This document shows positions 34,539-45,286 of a stretch of DNA of 64,000 bases, piece after piece (within the stretch, counting starts at the first letter, position 1; the number at the start of each line of letters is the position of its first letter). The notes beneath the pieces are model-generated. The model saw only the letters and a program-made list of their open reading frames with translations, did not search any database and was not told where the DNA came from. A program made the position numbers and the translations under genes. The stretch covers positions 868,001-932,000 of the forward strand of contig JAUDYN010000007.1 in the NCBI GenBank assembly GCA_030407005.1, read 5' to 3'. The DNA is from Desarmillaria ectypa (lineage: Eukaryota; Basidiomycota; Agaricomycetes; Agaricales; Physalacriaceae).

Positions 34539-35260
34539 ATGGCTGGCTCATGCAGCATCTGCCTCTCTGAGCCTGATATGCCTGTCTGTCTGCCATGTGG
34601 TGAGTCATCACTTCCATCTTGACCATACCAAGTTTTTGACTGTGACTAGGCCATGTATACTGCTCAGTGTGTTTGGATAACCATATCGCAAGCTACACCT
34701 CTGTCAAGCAAAGCGTGCATACTTCTTGGTGTCCAAATTGTTGGATCCAATTTCCTCTAGGTGGGTTTCTCTCTTGATGCTGTCTGTGTCTATGCTGATC
34801 ATCCATGGTTCTAAAGGAGAGTCAGACAGTAATGTCAATACCCCTTCTGAAATCTTCCATCTCATATCCTAATGCACACTCAAGCTCCAAAATGTTCCAC
34901 TCAAATTCAGGCCATTCATCACATCTGCTGTTCATCAACTCTTCCTAGGCGAGGGATTCGTCGAACCCAAATCTTCACTTACTCACGGAGTAGAAGGCTT
35001 ACACAAATTGAAGCATCAACTCAAATCCGAATTCAAATCTAACTACTGACAAAGGAAAGAGATCGAGTGACTGAATGAAATGCTATGCATCATGGAGGAT
35101 AGGAATCAGGAAGTCAAGGATGACCAAGCTTCCTGTCAGCATGAAAATAATCACCTGAGGGATGAGCTCAGGAAAGAATATCAGTGTGATAGATGAGAGG
35201 AGCTGGACCCAGAATTAAAATTCATATTTGGCATTAGGGTATTGACTATTAGGGTGATGT
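34539..35260 (+). pseudogene. RING / coiled-coil gene 3, decayed
   Basis: The RING itself is preserved once an intron of 50 bp is removed: CSICLSEP, then CLPCGHVYCSVCLDNH and WCPNCW, with all eight zinc ligands in C3HC4 spacing. The intron again falls within the CGH. Further down, a coiled-coil-like part (LKHQLKSEFKS, MLCIMEDRNQEVKDD, ENNHLRDELRKEYQ) is interrupted by several stops at TGA. CpG is nearly absent. Probably a recently dead member; a short RING-only product of about 80 residues would still be possible. Confidence 0.6.
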
Positions 35261-36184
35261 GAGTGTCTGGTACTTGCATGGTCTTTAGACTTTGCTAATG
35301 GGTCATGCAGGACACTTTGTGTGTTGGCTGCTGTATATAAAGTGATGAAGATGATACCTTTCCAGGCTTTGTCTGGCTGGTGCATGATCTGCCTCTGTCA
35401 TGCACTGGATAGGATGCACCATAATTGGGTGGAATATGGGTACCCTCTACTCTTACAGTTGTTGGAACAACCCTCAAATGCAGGATTGAACAAAGGTATG
35501 TACCATTTCTTGCATCTATACCATCTCAGTACTTAACTGCTACTTTTCACAGGAGGGGATGGTCAGGCATGAGTAATTCTTATACTAGAAACAACAGAAA
35601 AATGCATCGAGTAAAAATGAAAGAGTCATTTACAGTGACAGGATAGCTTCCGTGAGTAACTTCATCTCTTTTATCTCTTTTATCTCTTTTATCTTCCCTA
35701 CTACTACTATGTAGAATCACAATATAATTCATATGCTTGTTGGTCGCATTCTTAAAACAAATGAGGCCCCTAGTCTCCCCGGATAGGGTACTCCAGTCAA
35801 CATTTACCAGGAAAGTGCTATAAGGAAGGACTGGGGGTGTATTCTAGCTCATCAAGTCACCTCAGATGTGTATCCACAATACACATTCAAATGGGCTGCA
35901 GCACACGTAAACATAAATTGGGATTGAGTAAGACGTGTTGGGATCTGCCAAATGCCGACATCGCTTTTCCTTAGTCATTAATATACCTCATCAAAGGGCA
36001 TCTTTACTTGCATCTTCATAGATCCTGTGTCCATTAGTCGACCTGGTCATTTCGGGCATGTCCTCATATCGGGATAATGGACCGACAAGCTGCATTATCA
36101 GCCTCGTATACAATATCAGTTAAGTGTTGGTAAGCAAGGTAATTACATAAAATTGATGGAATCCTATCTCTCTTTGTGTTCACC
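35261..36184. other. CpG-poor spacer with a short 9-bp tandem repeat
   Basis: No gene supported. At about 35664-35696 the motif atctctttt is repeated three and a half times. The surrounding sequence (atagcttccgt ... ccctactactact) matches the promoter stretch before the RING remnants at 37311 and 39115. Confidence 0.4.
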
Positions 36185-36870
36185 ATGACTGGCACATGCA
36201 GCATCTACCTCTCAGAGCTTGATGTGCTTGCTTGTTCGCTGTGTGGTGAGTCACTTAATTCCACCTCCGCTGTACCAAGTTTTTCATTGTGACTAGGCCA
36301 CATGTATTGCTTGGCATGCTTAGATGTCCACATCTCGGATCATACCACCATTCAGGAAGGTGCAAATACCTCTTGGTGTCCTGTTTTCAGGAAAGAGTTT
36401 TCTCTGGGTGCGTTCTGGGTGCGTTGTCTCTTACCACAGTCTGTGTCCATGCTGATCATGGATTGTTGTGTAGGAAAACCAGATGACAACATCAGTGCCC
36501 CCTCTGAAACATTCCATTTTATATTATAACACACACTCAAGCTCCAACATGTTCCCCTCAAATTTTGACCATACATCTTAGCCCCCATTCATTGAGTTTT
36601 TTCACATGAGGAACCCATCCAATCTGAATTTATCCGAGGAGCAGAGGAAGAAGTACGTAAATTGGAGTGTCGATTCAAACCCGAATCAGAGTCTAACCTC
36701 TGAAGAGAGAATGAAATCCAGTGATTGAACAGTATCATCTTGGAATAGAGGGCAAGAGATGACTGAGTTGTTTTTTGGCATGAAAATGATTGGCTGAGGA
36801 ATATCTCGGATGCTATATTCGGCTTTGGGTTGTTAACTGCTGGGGTACTGTTGGTGGCTAGCGAATGAGT
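36185..36870 (+). pseudogene. RING / coiled-coil gene 4, decayed
   Basis: A close relative of the 34539 remnant, from MTGTCSIYLSELD through CGHMYCLACLDVH and SWCPVFRKEF. Two zinc ligands are lost (C to Y in CSIY, and C to F in CPVF). An intron of about 54 bp again splits the CGH. The following coiled-coil part (LSEEQRKKYVNW, LTSEERMKSSD) has stops. CpG-poor. Confidence 0.6.
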
Positions 36871-37310
36871 GGTCTTTATACTTTGCTAAAGGGTTATGCA
36901 GAGTGTTTGTATTGGGCATTTCATTTATGAAGATACCTTTTCAGGCTTTGCTTGGATAGATTATGGTCTATCTCCGTCACACACTGGATGCGATGGGTAG
37001 GATGCAGGTGGGATATAGGTACTATACTCAGACAGTTATTGGAAGATGACTCTAGTGCACAATTGCTTCCCTGAAGGTACATGCTATTTCTTTCCTCCAT
37101 GAAATCACTAGACTTGACTATTACCTTTCACAGACAGGGATGGTTAGGCATGAGTGATTCTTGTACTAAGGTTATACTAAAAATGCAGTCAATCCCCCAA
37201 ATCAGTCTGACCTTAACCCAAGTAAAAATGGAAAAGCCATTCAAGGCGTGACTGAATAGCTCCCATATCAGCTCTTTCATCCTCCCTACTACTACTACTT
37301 TACTGCGAAC

Positions 37311-37920
37311 ATGGCTGGCTTGTGCACCACATGTCACACCGAAGTTAAGTCCCTCTTTTCTCTTCCCTGTGGTGAGTTCTTGTAACTTTGTTTCTTCCAC
37401 TTTCTTCAAATTGCTCACAGGCCATATATTGCAAGAAATGTGTAGCAAAGATGGACAGTGTGGAGAGCAGTCAATTCAAAGAACTCAGCTTCAATGCCTC
37501 ACAATGCCCAAAGTGTTGCAAGCTGTTCCCCCATGGCATCTACGTATTTGTTGCTTGCTTCAAAAGCTTACCCTCGCATCCCCAGACCCATTAGAAGGGA
37601 ACATACATAACTCTGCTTCACCGTGTTCTGTATGACAAGATTTCCGTCCCTATTTGCTCCCCGTTGTCCATGAGATCCACATTGGTCCTGATAACTCAGG
37701 AAAGCCAGAGAATGAGGAACTCAGGAAACAGTTGGCATTCCTGTAGGTGCAGGGTGAATTCATGATGTATTAAATATGTGAAAAGGACTGGCAACTGGGT
37801 AAGCTAAGCCAGGTGGTGGTGTGGAGGAAGCTGCCGCTGTTGCACGTCAATGTGTATTTGCTTGGATGGGTTTTTATTGTCCTCGTGTGATTGCTCTCTA
37901 TGTCATCTGCCTATTATTGC
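37311..37920 (+). pseudogene. RING / coiled-coil / membrane gene 5, decayed
   Basis: Starts MAGLCTTCHTEVK, then FSLPCG, an intron (gtgagttcttg to ctcacag), and in a shifted frame YCKKCVAKM and QCPKCCKLF, so the RING is intact apart from a one-base frameshift next to the CGH. A coiled-coil-like ELRKQLAFL and a membrane-type LLHVNVYLLGWVFIVLV lie downstream; the latter matches LLHLLVYLFGWMLLLYL of the gene at 39115. Confidence 0.6.
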
Positions 37921-39114
37921 TTATGCATCACATAGAATGATTTTGGGATTGAGACAGATTGTTTATATTTTGCCTAAACCTCCTGGTACATGTTTTAAAG
38001 GCCATGTTTCCAGTAAAGGGGGGCCCAATTATATTATATGTATTTTCCAATCAGTCTTTCTTGTCTTTTATTCATAGAATTCTCTATTCAGTTCACAGTG
38101 TTCTGGATTCATCTTTTTGTATGGAACCTCCTTGTGTGGTGAATAATCAAAAATTGATAAATATCAGATGGTACATATTTGGGAGTGCTTGTTGTAAAAT
38201 GTGTCCCATGATAGTTGTCTGTTTCATCATATGGCTTGTCTATAGGGCTTTAGTTCCATACATTGTGGCCTTTAAAGTCCCTCAGCGGAGTCAGCATGTA
38301 TGTTTACTCCTAAAGAGTAGATCATGTTTTCCTCTACATGTTATCATTGGTCTCCTTCACATGCCAGGTGCTCGCTGCAACTTGAAAGACATCTCCTTTT
38401 GATTCAGTGATCCTCCTTAAGGCTGGCGGCACAATTTGGTAACAATTTACTGAGCGGAATAGATAGGGCATGACTTTTCATATATAATTCAGTCATGACG
38501 ATATCTACCACCATGGTTTGCCCTACTGTCCGGAATGCGTGTCGCATGTAATTATGTCCATGATTTGATGATCAAATCACGTGCGAGGCCTGGGAGCTTT
38601 CTCTTCGGTTCCGACTCCGGTTCTCGTCCCTGTCTGTCACTGCCAGCCATACAAGTGCATTGTCAATGTCTGCATAAGAATGTTCTGACTTTTGGTATGC
38701 GTTCCGTTATCGGACGTCCAAGCTCAAGTCTCGTCAACTTGTGGCTTTTCTAGGCTCGTGTTCAAGCGGTTTTCGCACCGGCTATTTTCTAACGTTGGAC
38801 GTGTTAGCTTCGAATATCGTCGGTGGACTGGGCATAACGTAGTGCCCTAGCGTTTGAAATAGTACCTCCGCTATAGACTTAGAAAGGTATTCTCGGCACC
38901 CTGCTCTCAGCTTTGAGACGTAGGCAGAGCAAAATGAGCCTAACACAAGGGTCCAAATTGGAATCATCGCACCGCGTCATCCAAGGATAGACTATACCAG
39001 ACTTTATCGTGACCCGAGTAAACACCGGAATGGATGGAAGGGGTTATTTAAGGTGTGGGTGGAATAGCTCCCGTTAGTTTTTATTTCTTTCATCCTGCCG
39101 CTCGTCCTCAAACA
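37921..39114. other. spacer, no supported gene; CpG returns after about 38.4 kb
   Basis: A 147-codon open frame at 37959-38402 is hydrophobic but has no recognisable domain and lies in CpG-poor DNA. From about 38.5 kb base composition becomes host-like. No gene model can be supported. Confidence 0.4.
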
Positions 39115-39465
39115 ATGTCAGATATAGATGTAGGATATTATGATCCTCTGCCTTCAGCGACGCCATTAATGCTAGGTCTATAGGAAGGACGCGTCAGCTT
39201 TTTATGGCCTGCTTTTGCAAGTAGCGGTGATGGAGACTCGGTTATGGCTCGAAGAGGGCGTTTCCAGTTGAAGGAGCAGTTAACACTCCGAGAAGGGGAA
39301 ATTCATCGTCTACGCGAGTTGAATTTGTGGCCTCTGCAGGATAGTGACGAGCCTTGGTGGTATCTACTACGGCTGCTCCACCTGCTCGTGTACCTCTTTG
39401 GATGGATGCTTCTTTTGTATTTATGCGTTCTTAATGTATATGGATGCCTTCGTCCTGCTAACTGA
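39115..39465 (+). CDS. RING-less coiled-coil / membrane family member
   Basis: Two exons: 39115-39129 (MSDID) and 39184-39465, with a 54 bp intron (gtaggatatt to gtctatag). The intron removes the only in-frame stop, TAG at 39181. The product has 98 residues: VSFLWPAFASS, a coiled-coil helix (FQLKEQLTLREGEIHRLREL) and a C-terminal membrane segment (LLHLLVYLFGWMLLLYLCVL). The arrangement matches the region after the RING in the 41109 and 43494 genes, but the RING exon is missing. It may be a truncated gene or a natural partner lacking ligase activity. Upstream region shared with the 37311 remnant. Confidence 0.4.
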
Positions 39466-39881
39466 TGTATGTATTTTAGGGCGGGTACGGGTGTAAATAA
39501 GCTCGGCATTTGTCGTCTGAAAGCCTGGGTCTCATGTTCACTACGTTTCACCAAATCATTATGTCTATCCACTGCGCATGTCCAACTAAGGCGGCGTTTG
39601 ATTGACTTGAAGGCTTGTTTCTTTCATCTTCATAGCACCATCTGACATCGCTTGGATTGGATTAGTGCTGGCTTCATGATGTCCTCGTTGATCATGTGCA
39701 AACGGCATCGAGACTCTATCCAGCCAAGATCCAAAGATAATCATTCCTGAAAGGTGAAAACCGACCCAGCGTCAGTTTATGCATGATTGAGACATGCATA
39801 GTATTTATCAGGAAATGATCACGATCACGATCACCTTCCTTCCTTCTTCCTTTCCTCTTTCCCCTCTACCGTTCATTTAGA

Positions 39882-40916
39882 ATGATTGAATGTATCATCT
39901 GCCAGGATCCTCTCACAAAGCCTCATTCTGCACCCTGCGGTAGGTGTGCTTTCGCCTTCATCAATCGGCACTGATCAGTTGTAGGTCACATATTCTGTCT
40001 GGAATGCATAAACGAGTGGTTCGTCGCCACTATGCGTCAGCGCCGACCCTGTACTTGCCCGTCTTGCAGCGCTGTCGTTACCAAAGGTACTTCAGCCAGG
40101 GTCAGTGTGGGAAAACCGTTCTCACCATCTGACCCCTATAGATCAAGTGAGCACAGGCTCATATTTCAAAACCCGCAAAAGCGTTCTATTGACCTTCGCT
40201 TCCAGTTGCGCAAGGTGTTCATCCCCCAAACAGATTCGTTGGTACATGAGCTTCATGCACTCCGGAAGGAGGTCAAGGAGCTGGATGCGTACAACACATT
40301 CCTGATAACCGAGATGGAACGTTGTGAAGAACTTCGAAGTGCCGCCGAGAAGAACGCAGACTTAGCCACGAAAAGGGGCGGATACGCAACGGCTGCTGGT
40401 GCGTTCTTCGGTATTCTTACCAATGCAGCCACTCTTGCGGGTATCATGTTGGCGCTGTTGGATCATTCCATCCGGTTTGTTGTCGCAGTTCTGTGTCTCA
40501 TTTCGAGGTTTGCCTGGCGTTTATCAACTCACCCTGAGGAGTGTTTTCGAGAGTTGGGATACGGTATATGGGTTGTGATCAGGCTGATCTCGACGGTAGT
40601 GTTACTGTCGTTCATATCGTGGGTATTCACATACTATTGTGATTATCAACTTATACAAGTTCATTCCAGGGTTGTGGTGGCTTGGGCCGCGAGCTCTGCA
40701 AGTGTTAAGATCTTCCAGCTCTTTGTAGAGCATGGGTATCCTCAGCTATGTGGACTCGCAAAACCGGCATGGGAAGAGGTTTCGACCCACTTCATCGACC
40801 TTTCAACTGCCTTCATCAGGAGCCACATCATCGACTTCCAAGCGTATAGAGAGCAAGGAATATCCTCTCAAGTGGGAGTTCCAATGCTTAATCGTCGGTT
40901 ATCCAGAAATCCCTGA
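39882..40916 (+). CDS. RING-finger / coiled-coil / membrane protein 6
   Basis: Two exons (39882-39939 and 39985-40916, intron 45 bp) give 329 residues. RING at residues 4-50: ECIICQDPL, APCGHIFCLECINEW and CTCPSC. Then a linker, a coiled coil (VHELHALRKEVKELDAYN), hydrophobic segments (GAFFGILTNAATLAGIMLALL, FVVAVLCLISRFAW, VIRLISTVVLLSFISWVF) and the tail motif HGYPQLCGL. The start was chosen because the first exon matches the 21018 gene codon for codon and both share the intron position. It is the longest intact member. Putative membrane E3 ubiquitin ligase; substrate unknown. A gtacttcagcc to cctatag stretch (about 40088-40142) looks like an intron, but removing it would break the frame. 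Confidence 0.78.
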
Positions 40917-41108
40917 TCTCAGTCTTCCTCAAGATATCGTACCGGCACCCGGTCGTGTTGCCATTTGAGCGGCTGTCTGGGTCAAGTGCGTAATTAAGTG
41001 GCCGATGATGAAATGCTATCCGGAAGGCGGCGATTAATTCTCCTACACGTGTTCTGGGCATGTTAAAAGCGGTCATTATCTTTCTTTTCCTCTCCTCTTG
41101 TATGTACC

Positions 41109-41747
41109 ATGGACATAGATGAAGACTGTTGCGTTATATGTCTAGCAGGATTCACGAACCCCGTTTGCACGCCATGTCGTAAGTCGCCGTCTTGCCACTA
41201 ATGCGTTTGGGTACAACTTCGATATTTCGCTCAGCTGCGCAACACATGTTTTGCATGCAGTGTCTAAATGGTTGGATCTCGGAGGCAGCGGAGGCGGGTA
41301 GAACGGCATACTCGTGCCCGTCTTGTCGTCGTGCGTTTGACGTAGGTAAATCAGTCTGTGTTTGTTTATCGTCCGAACAAGACTTTGAACTTTGTACATC
41401 TAGCAAAAGGTCTCGCTGACGCAAGTTAAAGATTTTTATGGTCCCTTTATCATATCTGAAGGACACTTTTAGCTTCGGAATCACAAGCGGCGATTAGAGA
41501 AGGACAAATCTCATCAAGAGAGCGCGTGGGATGCAATCGTGTTCATCATCAAAGTAACAGGGTAAGCTCGCTTGTTTGATTACCTCCGAAATACACACAA
41601 AGGCCTTTTTTTAGGATGATCATGCTCGGTGTTATGTTATTGGTCTTGGCCCCTACCGTGGTTGATTGCTATGCTCGAGCAGAGGCTCTGGAACAGTCTG
41701 CTTGTGAAGATTTGTTTTTGCTCTCTCGTCGTCGTGAGATGTATTAG
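41109..41747 (+). CDS. RING-finger / coiled-coil / membrane protein 7
   Basis: A five-exon model (41109-41178, 41235-41341, 41410-41424, 41473-41561, 41615-41747) gives 137 residues. RING: CCVICLAGF, PVCTPC, HMFCMQCLNGW and SCPSCRRAF; the usual C-G-H is C-P-A-Q-H here, two residues longer, because the intron joins at a different base. Next come a short basic helix (LRNHKRRLEKDKSHQE) and a membrane segment (MIMLGVMLLVLAPTVV). The third intron (gttaaag to cacttttag) has a weak donor; without it there is an in-frame TAG at 41470. So it is either intact with a poor splice site or newly broken. Confidence 0.6.
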
Positions 41748-42245
41748 GAACGAGCACATTGCCAAATGCTTTGACCTCCCGTCACTGGATACATCCGGTG
41801 CAAGAAAAATTAGCGGAGCTAACAAGTTTAACAGGTTATGTCACTTCAAGTTGAATTCTCTTGATCATTACGAGGAGGTTTCCAAAGGTAGATTCTAATT
41901 ATATCAAAAAAGCTTCCAAGATGTATATTGTATACGGAATAATGAGACAGGACTGCGACGATCACCGGAACTATTGTGGTGTATATTGCCTACGTCTACC
42001 TCCTCTACGGTGCGCGTGCCCGTTTTTTGAGGCGAAGAAAGACGCTTTCGTCTTAGAATCGTGCGACGTGATTGATTGAGTTTGTCTTTTCCTCAGCACC
42101 GCCGGGTCCTCACCGCTCGACCAGACACAGGAAAGGGATGAGTCCGTATAGGTGAGGACACTAATTGATAGGACAACGTTCCATGTATAGAGCGAAGACC
42201 ACCTTTGTGGCCTGAACGACTGACAACTTTTCAAGTTCGTATGAT
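41748..42245. other. short intergenic region, nothing recognised
   Basis: About 500 bp between convergent genes. No reading frame with a recognisable domain. Confidence 0.4.
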
Positions 42246-42640
42246 CTAGAACAAGCTAAATGTGGCAATTAGTGATGAACCAAGACAACGACGAAATGAC
42301 TTACCAATCACGCTTGCCTAGTCGTGAACCGCTGTAACATGTTGATGTTACTTCGACGAAGGTAGAATCAGATGACATTGAAGACGATGACTCAATGGTC
42401 GAGTATTGTGTGGTAACGACTTCCACCTTGACTGCAACGGCAATGTGGGGATATTCGGGCGCGGCAGTAGACGACGCGCTGAATGTGAGAAGAGCGAGGA
42501 TGTCCTATAAAACAGGTTAGATGAGGTAGGACGATAAGCGGGACACATACCTTTACGAAGGCCAAGACGGATAGTGCCATTGCAAGAGCGATGGCAAAGA
42601 GATAACCGGTAGTTTGAATAAGTTGGTTGTTGGTGATCAT
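42246..42640 (-). CDS. small hydrophobic/Ser-rich protein, copy 3
   Basis: Exons on the minus strand 42640-42551, 42504-42305 and 42255-42246, with introns of 46 and 49 bp, again 99 residues. N-terminus MITNNQLIQTT and the hydrophobic block are identical to copy 2. The second exon is more diverged (TAAPEYPHIAVAVKVEVV, end GKRDCLF). TATA box tatatata at 42680-42687. The duplicated block extends upstream to about 42960, including the stretch ggcaatgcaagacagaaata. Unknown family; see the copy at 15414 for the reasoning on start and splicing. Confidence 0.6.
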
Positions 42641-43451
42641 GATTGTGTTGAGTGAGGGAAATTGAATGAATAGCGAGGGTATATATACGCCAGGGAGGTA
42701 TCTACCCCTACCCTTAGATCGTGGTGAGTCTGGGAGCAGAAGCTGAAACAAGGGTCTCATGAACTTGGAGAGGGGGCTTTGCTACAAATTCTCCTAGATC
42801 TTTCCCCACGAGTTAGAAATACTTTCCGTCAAGTCATTTGTCGACACCGCCTTTCCAGGTCCGTCGGTAACACGGAGTTGTGTTGTGAGTCCATATAATG
42901 ACCGACGGGCGAAAAAGACTCCACGGAGGCAATGCAAGACAGAAATAGGGACCACCTATTGAAACTGAAACTGAAACCCCAATTCCACTTGGGCGGAAAA
43001 AGAGAAAGAGCTCGAAAATATCTGCATACGATCGGTGAAAGAAACCAGAAATGTAAAACTGGTATCGCTTGGTTCAATTGAGGTAAGTACTACGAAGCTA
43101 GCGGAGGGGAGAGTGAGTTGAGAATAACCAGCCTACCATGGGATGAAGGTCTGATAGCAGAAGGTAGTGGAATGTACAGAGAGTGTGGAGTTGAAGCTCA
43201 CGAAAAGTGAGTCTGTCTGGGTTTAACGTTCAGGTCCGAAGACTCCAAACTGACTGAAGTTCGACCGGCCCTAAAGTCATCTTTGCCTCCCTACCGTCAT
43301 ATTTGTTCATATCCGGACTCCAGACCTCCTCTATAGACTATCGTATGTCCCAGCAATCATTGACACCTCTATTAAAGATACCACTCGGAAAATATCTCGA
43401 ATTCGCGTAGTGCTTTGGCCGCCGAAAACAATGACAATATCCACGAACAGC

Positions 43452-43459
43452 TATAAAAA
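43452..43459 (+). promoter_or_regulatory. TATA box of RING gene 8
   Basis: tataaaaa lies 35 bp before the ATG at 43494. It supports that ATG over the in-frame ATG codons further up (43410, 43431), which would lie upstream of the TATA box. Confidence 0.55.
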
Positions 43460-43493
43460 TGCCGCCAACGTCGCTCTCTACTACTTTACCACC

Positions 43494-44284
43494 ATGTCCA
43501 CCTCCTGCGTATGCAGCATCTGCCTCTCCGACTTTGTTGACCCTGTTTGCACGCCGTGTGGTACGCTCCTTCAGCTCCCGTCACGACTCTGACTCTGACT
43601 ACCGGTGGCAGGACATGTCTACTGCTCGAAATGCATCGCACAAGCCACCCGCATCCAGTGCAACGAAGGGTCAATCACAGCCCCGTGTCCTACCTGTCGC
43701 AAGTTGTTCTCTATCAGTGACGATCCCGTTAGTGCCTTCCTTCCCATCAATACGCGGAAAACTCACCAAACGTTCAGGTCTCGCGTGACTTCAACGAATA
43801 CTTTGGTTATCCCCTACGGAGGCTCTATGTGAATGGGCTGCGGGTCGACTTTGAGGACAAGGTGAAGAGACTGGAGGAGCGCATCTCGACTTTGGAGCGG
43901 GAGAACCAGAGACTGCGAAATCAAGACTTGTTACCAGGATATATGCACCAGAAAGGCGTAGGTCGTTCCGTGCCGTGGCTGGCTCGCACTCCGCGGAAGG
44001 GTTCAGGGTTCCCGTCAAGGGTCCTGAGGGAAGAGAGTAATGCATCGCGGATGAGGTGGTTAACGAACGCATTTATGTGAGTTTTACCGGCCCTGGAGCT
44101 AAAGTCAATGCTCATGCTGCTGTAGATTCGGATTGATAATGTCGACAGGGTCTATTGCAGGCCTCACCTTGTACGATGCCTTTGGTAGGTACACTCATTC
44201 GATATTGGATTCTTTGATGTCGGTCTAGGCTTATTTGCATTGTATTCACGTCGTTCGTTGCTACGGGATCATTGTAGCATCTAA
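43494..44284 (+). CDS. RING-finger / coiled-coil / membrane protein 8
   Basis: Five exons (43494-43560, 43612-43727, 43778-44076, 44126-44184, 44229-44284; introns 51, 50, 49 and 44 bp) give 198 residues. RING at residues 7-55: CSICLSDF, PVCTPCGHVYCSKCIAQ and CPTCRKLF. A strong coiled coil follows (VKRLEERISTLERENQRLRN), then a basic linker and a C-terminal membrane segment (IFGLIMSTGSIAGLTLYDAF). Without the last two introns the frame ends at 44080 and the membrane segment is lost, so splicing there could give two forms. A putative tail-anchored ubiquitin ligase. The first intron sits in the CGH as in its relatives. Confidence 0.78.
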
Positions 44285-44862
44285 AGTTACACGAGGAGCG
44301 ATCAAGTAAGAGTCGAAGTCCAGGTAGGTATATATGCCAGTCAGAATAGCGTCCATAGAGCTTCTCTTGAATCATAATGAAAACGGATGAACGAGTTCAA
44401 GTCACGGCGTTGACATGGTGGACGTCGCGAGCAAGTTTTCTGCCAGTGATCTGCAGTAGCGTTTGGCGAAGTTGCAGTCGGAGATAAAGGCCCTGACTAA
44501 GCATCGTTGTCTGGTTGCAGACACTTTGAGGAAGACATCTCGTACCTAATCCGAACAATGTAGGGAATTCAATAGTGGATGCAATACACACGCACCTAGT
44601 ATCACCACACACACATGACTTCTTCCTCTTCATGTTGAAGGAGATCCGTGCATTACGAAGTCCTTTACTTTCATATCACATTCCCTTCTTGGACTACTTT
44701 TACTCTTCACATCTTCGATCACGTATATAAGGCGTACCGTAGTTTCCTGCACCTCAGTCGTTTCTGCTTTCACTGTGCCGACTGAGGTGTAGATCCTTTT
44801 ACCTTGCCTTCCCTACTCGTACTTACCTACTTCATACAGACCCTTACCATTATCCTTTGTCA
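44285..44862. other. intergenic region with a coiled-coil-like fragment
   Basis: At about 44411-44553 the plus strand encodes MVDVASKFSASDLQ, a TAG, and RLAKLQSEIKALTKHR, which resembles the coiled-coil part of the RING family. It is too short and broken to call a gene. A tatataagg motif at about 44724 may be a promoter. Confidence 0.3.
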
Positions 44863-45229
44863 TTACTCCATCTCTAATTGCATCATTTTCTGTAGGTCAC
44901 TCTTCCCCTTCTTCACCGCTGTCATGAGAACACGGTTGTCTCGCTCGAAGGCGACGTTATGCGCCTCCAGTGCCTCAAGTCTTTGTTTTAATGCTTCTGT
45001 TTCGATGAAGACGCGTCGGATGCTTGGAGTGACATAGCGGTGGAATTGTTTGGGGAGAGATAGAGCTGGGGGAGGGAAGAGGATACAGAAACACGGAAAG
45101 AACTGGCGCTTACCTCTGGGTGCATCGGATAAGCGGCAGGAGAACAAACTAAGAAGACGGAAAAACCTACCAATAGGAAACTTTGTCCGGCAAGTAGGGC
45201 ACGAAGTGGCGAATCCATCATGGCTATCT
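44863..45229 (-). pseudogene. RING / coiled-coil gene 9, 5' truncated at the repeat boundary
   Basis: On the minus strand, the last part of a RING (FATSCPTCRTKFPI) is followed by an intron and a coiled coil (RVFIETEALKQRLEALEA, NVAFERDNRVLM) ending at TAA 44863. It matches the second half of the 43494 gene (CPTCRKLF, then RLEERISTLERENQRL). The first half of the RING and the start codon are missing: upstream lies the right arm of the inverted repeat, which begins at 45228. The repeat junction therefore cut this gene. Confidence 0.6.
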
Positions 45230-45286
45230 AGGCGGATAATGCTAGTGGCGAAGGCGTAACCGGTGGTTTGGATAAATTCGGATCAT
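45228..45286 (-). pseudogene. truncated 5' end of a small hydrophobic-protein gene, right-arm copy
   Basis: Mirror copy of 16965-17030: start codon, then exon-1-like sequence with the same deletions and a TAG after 14 codons. The next bases belong to the broken RING gene at 44863-45229, in another frame. Confidence 0.5.

Noticed and set aside
35664..35696. Short 9-bp tandem repeat as a regulatory or CRISPR-like array
   Set aside because: Simple pyrimidine microsatellite without spacers; ordinary replication slippage.
37959..38402. 147-codon hydrophobic ORF as a membrane protein gene
   Set aside because: AT-rich sequence with few CpG gives hydrophobic codons by composition; no homology to other copies, no splice or promoter signal.
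40088..40142. Second intron in RING gene 6 (gtacttcagcc ... cctatag)
   Set aside because: Its length of 55 bp would shift the frame and destroy the 294-codon downstream frame; reading through is in frame.
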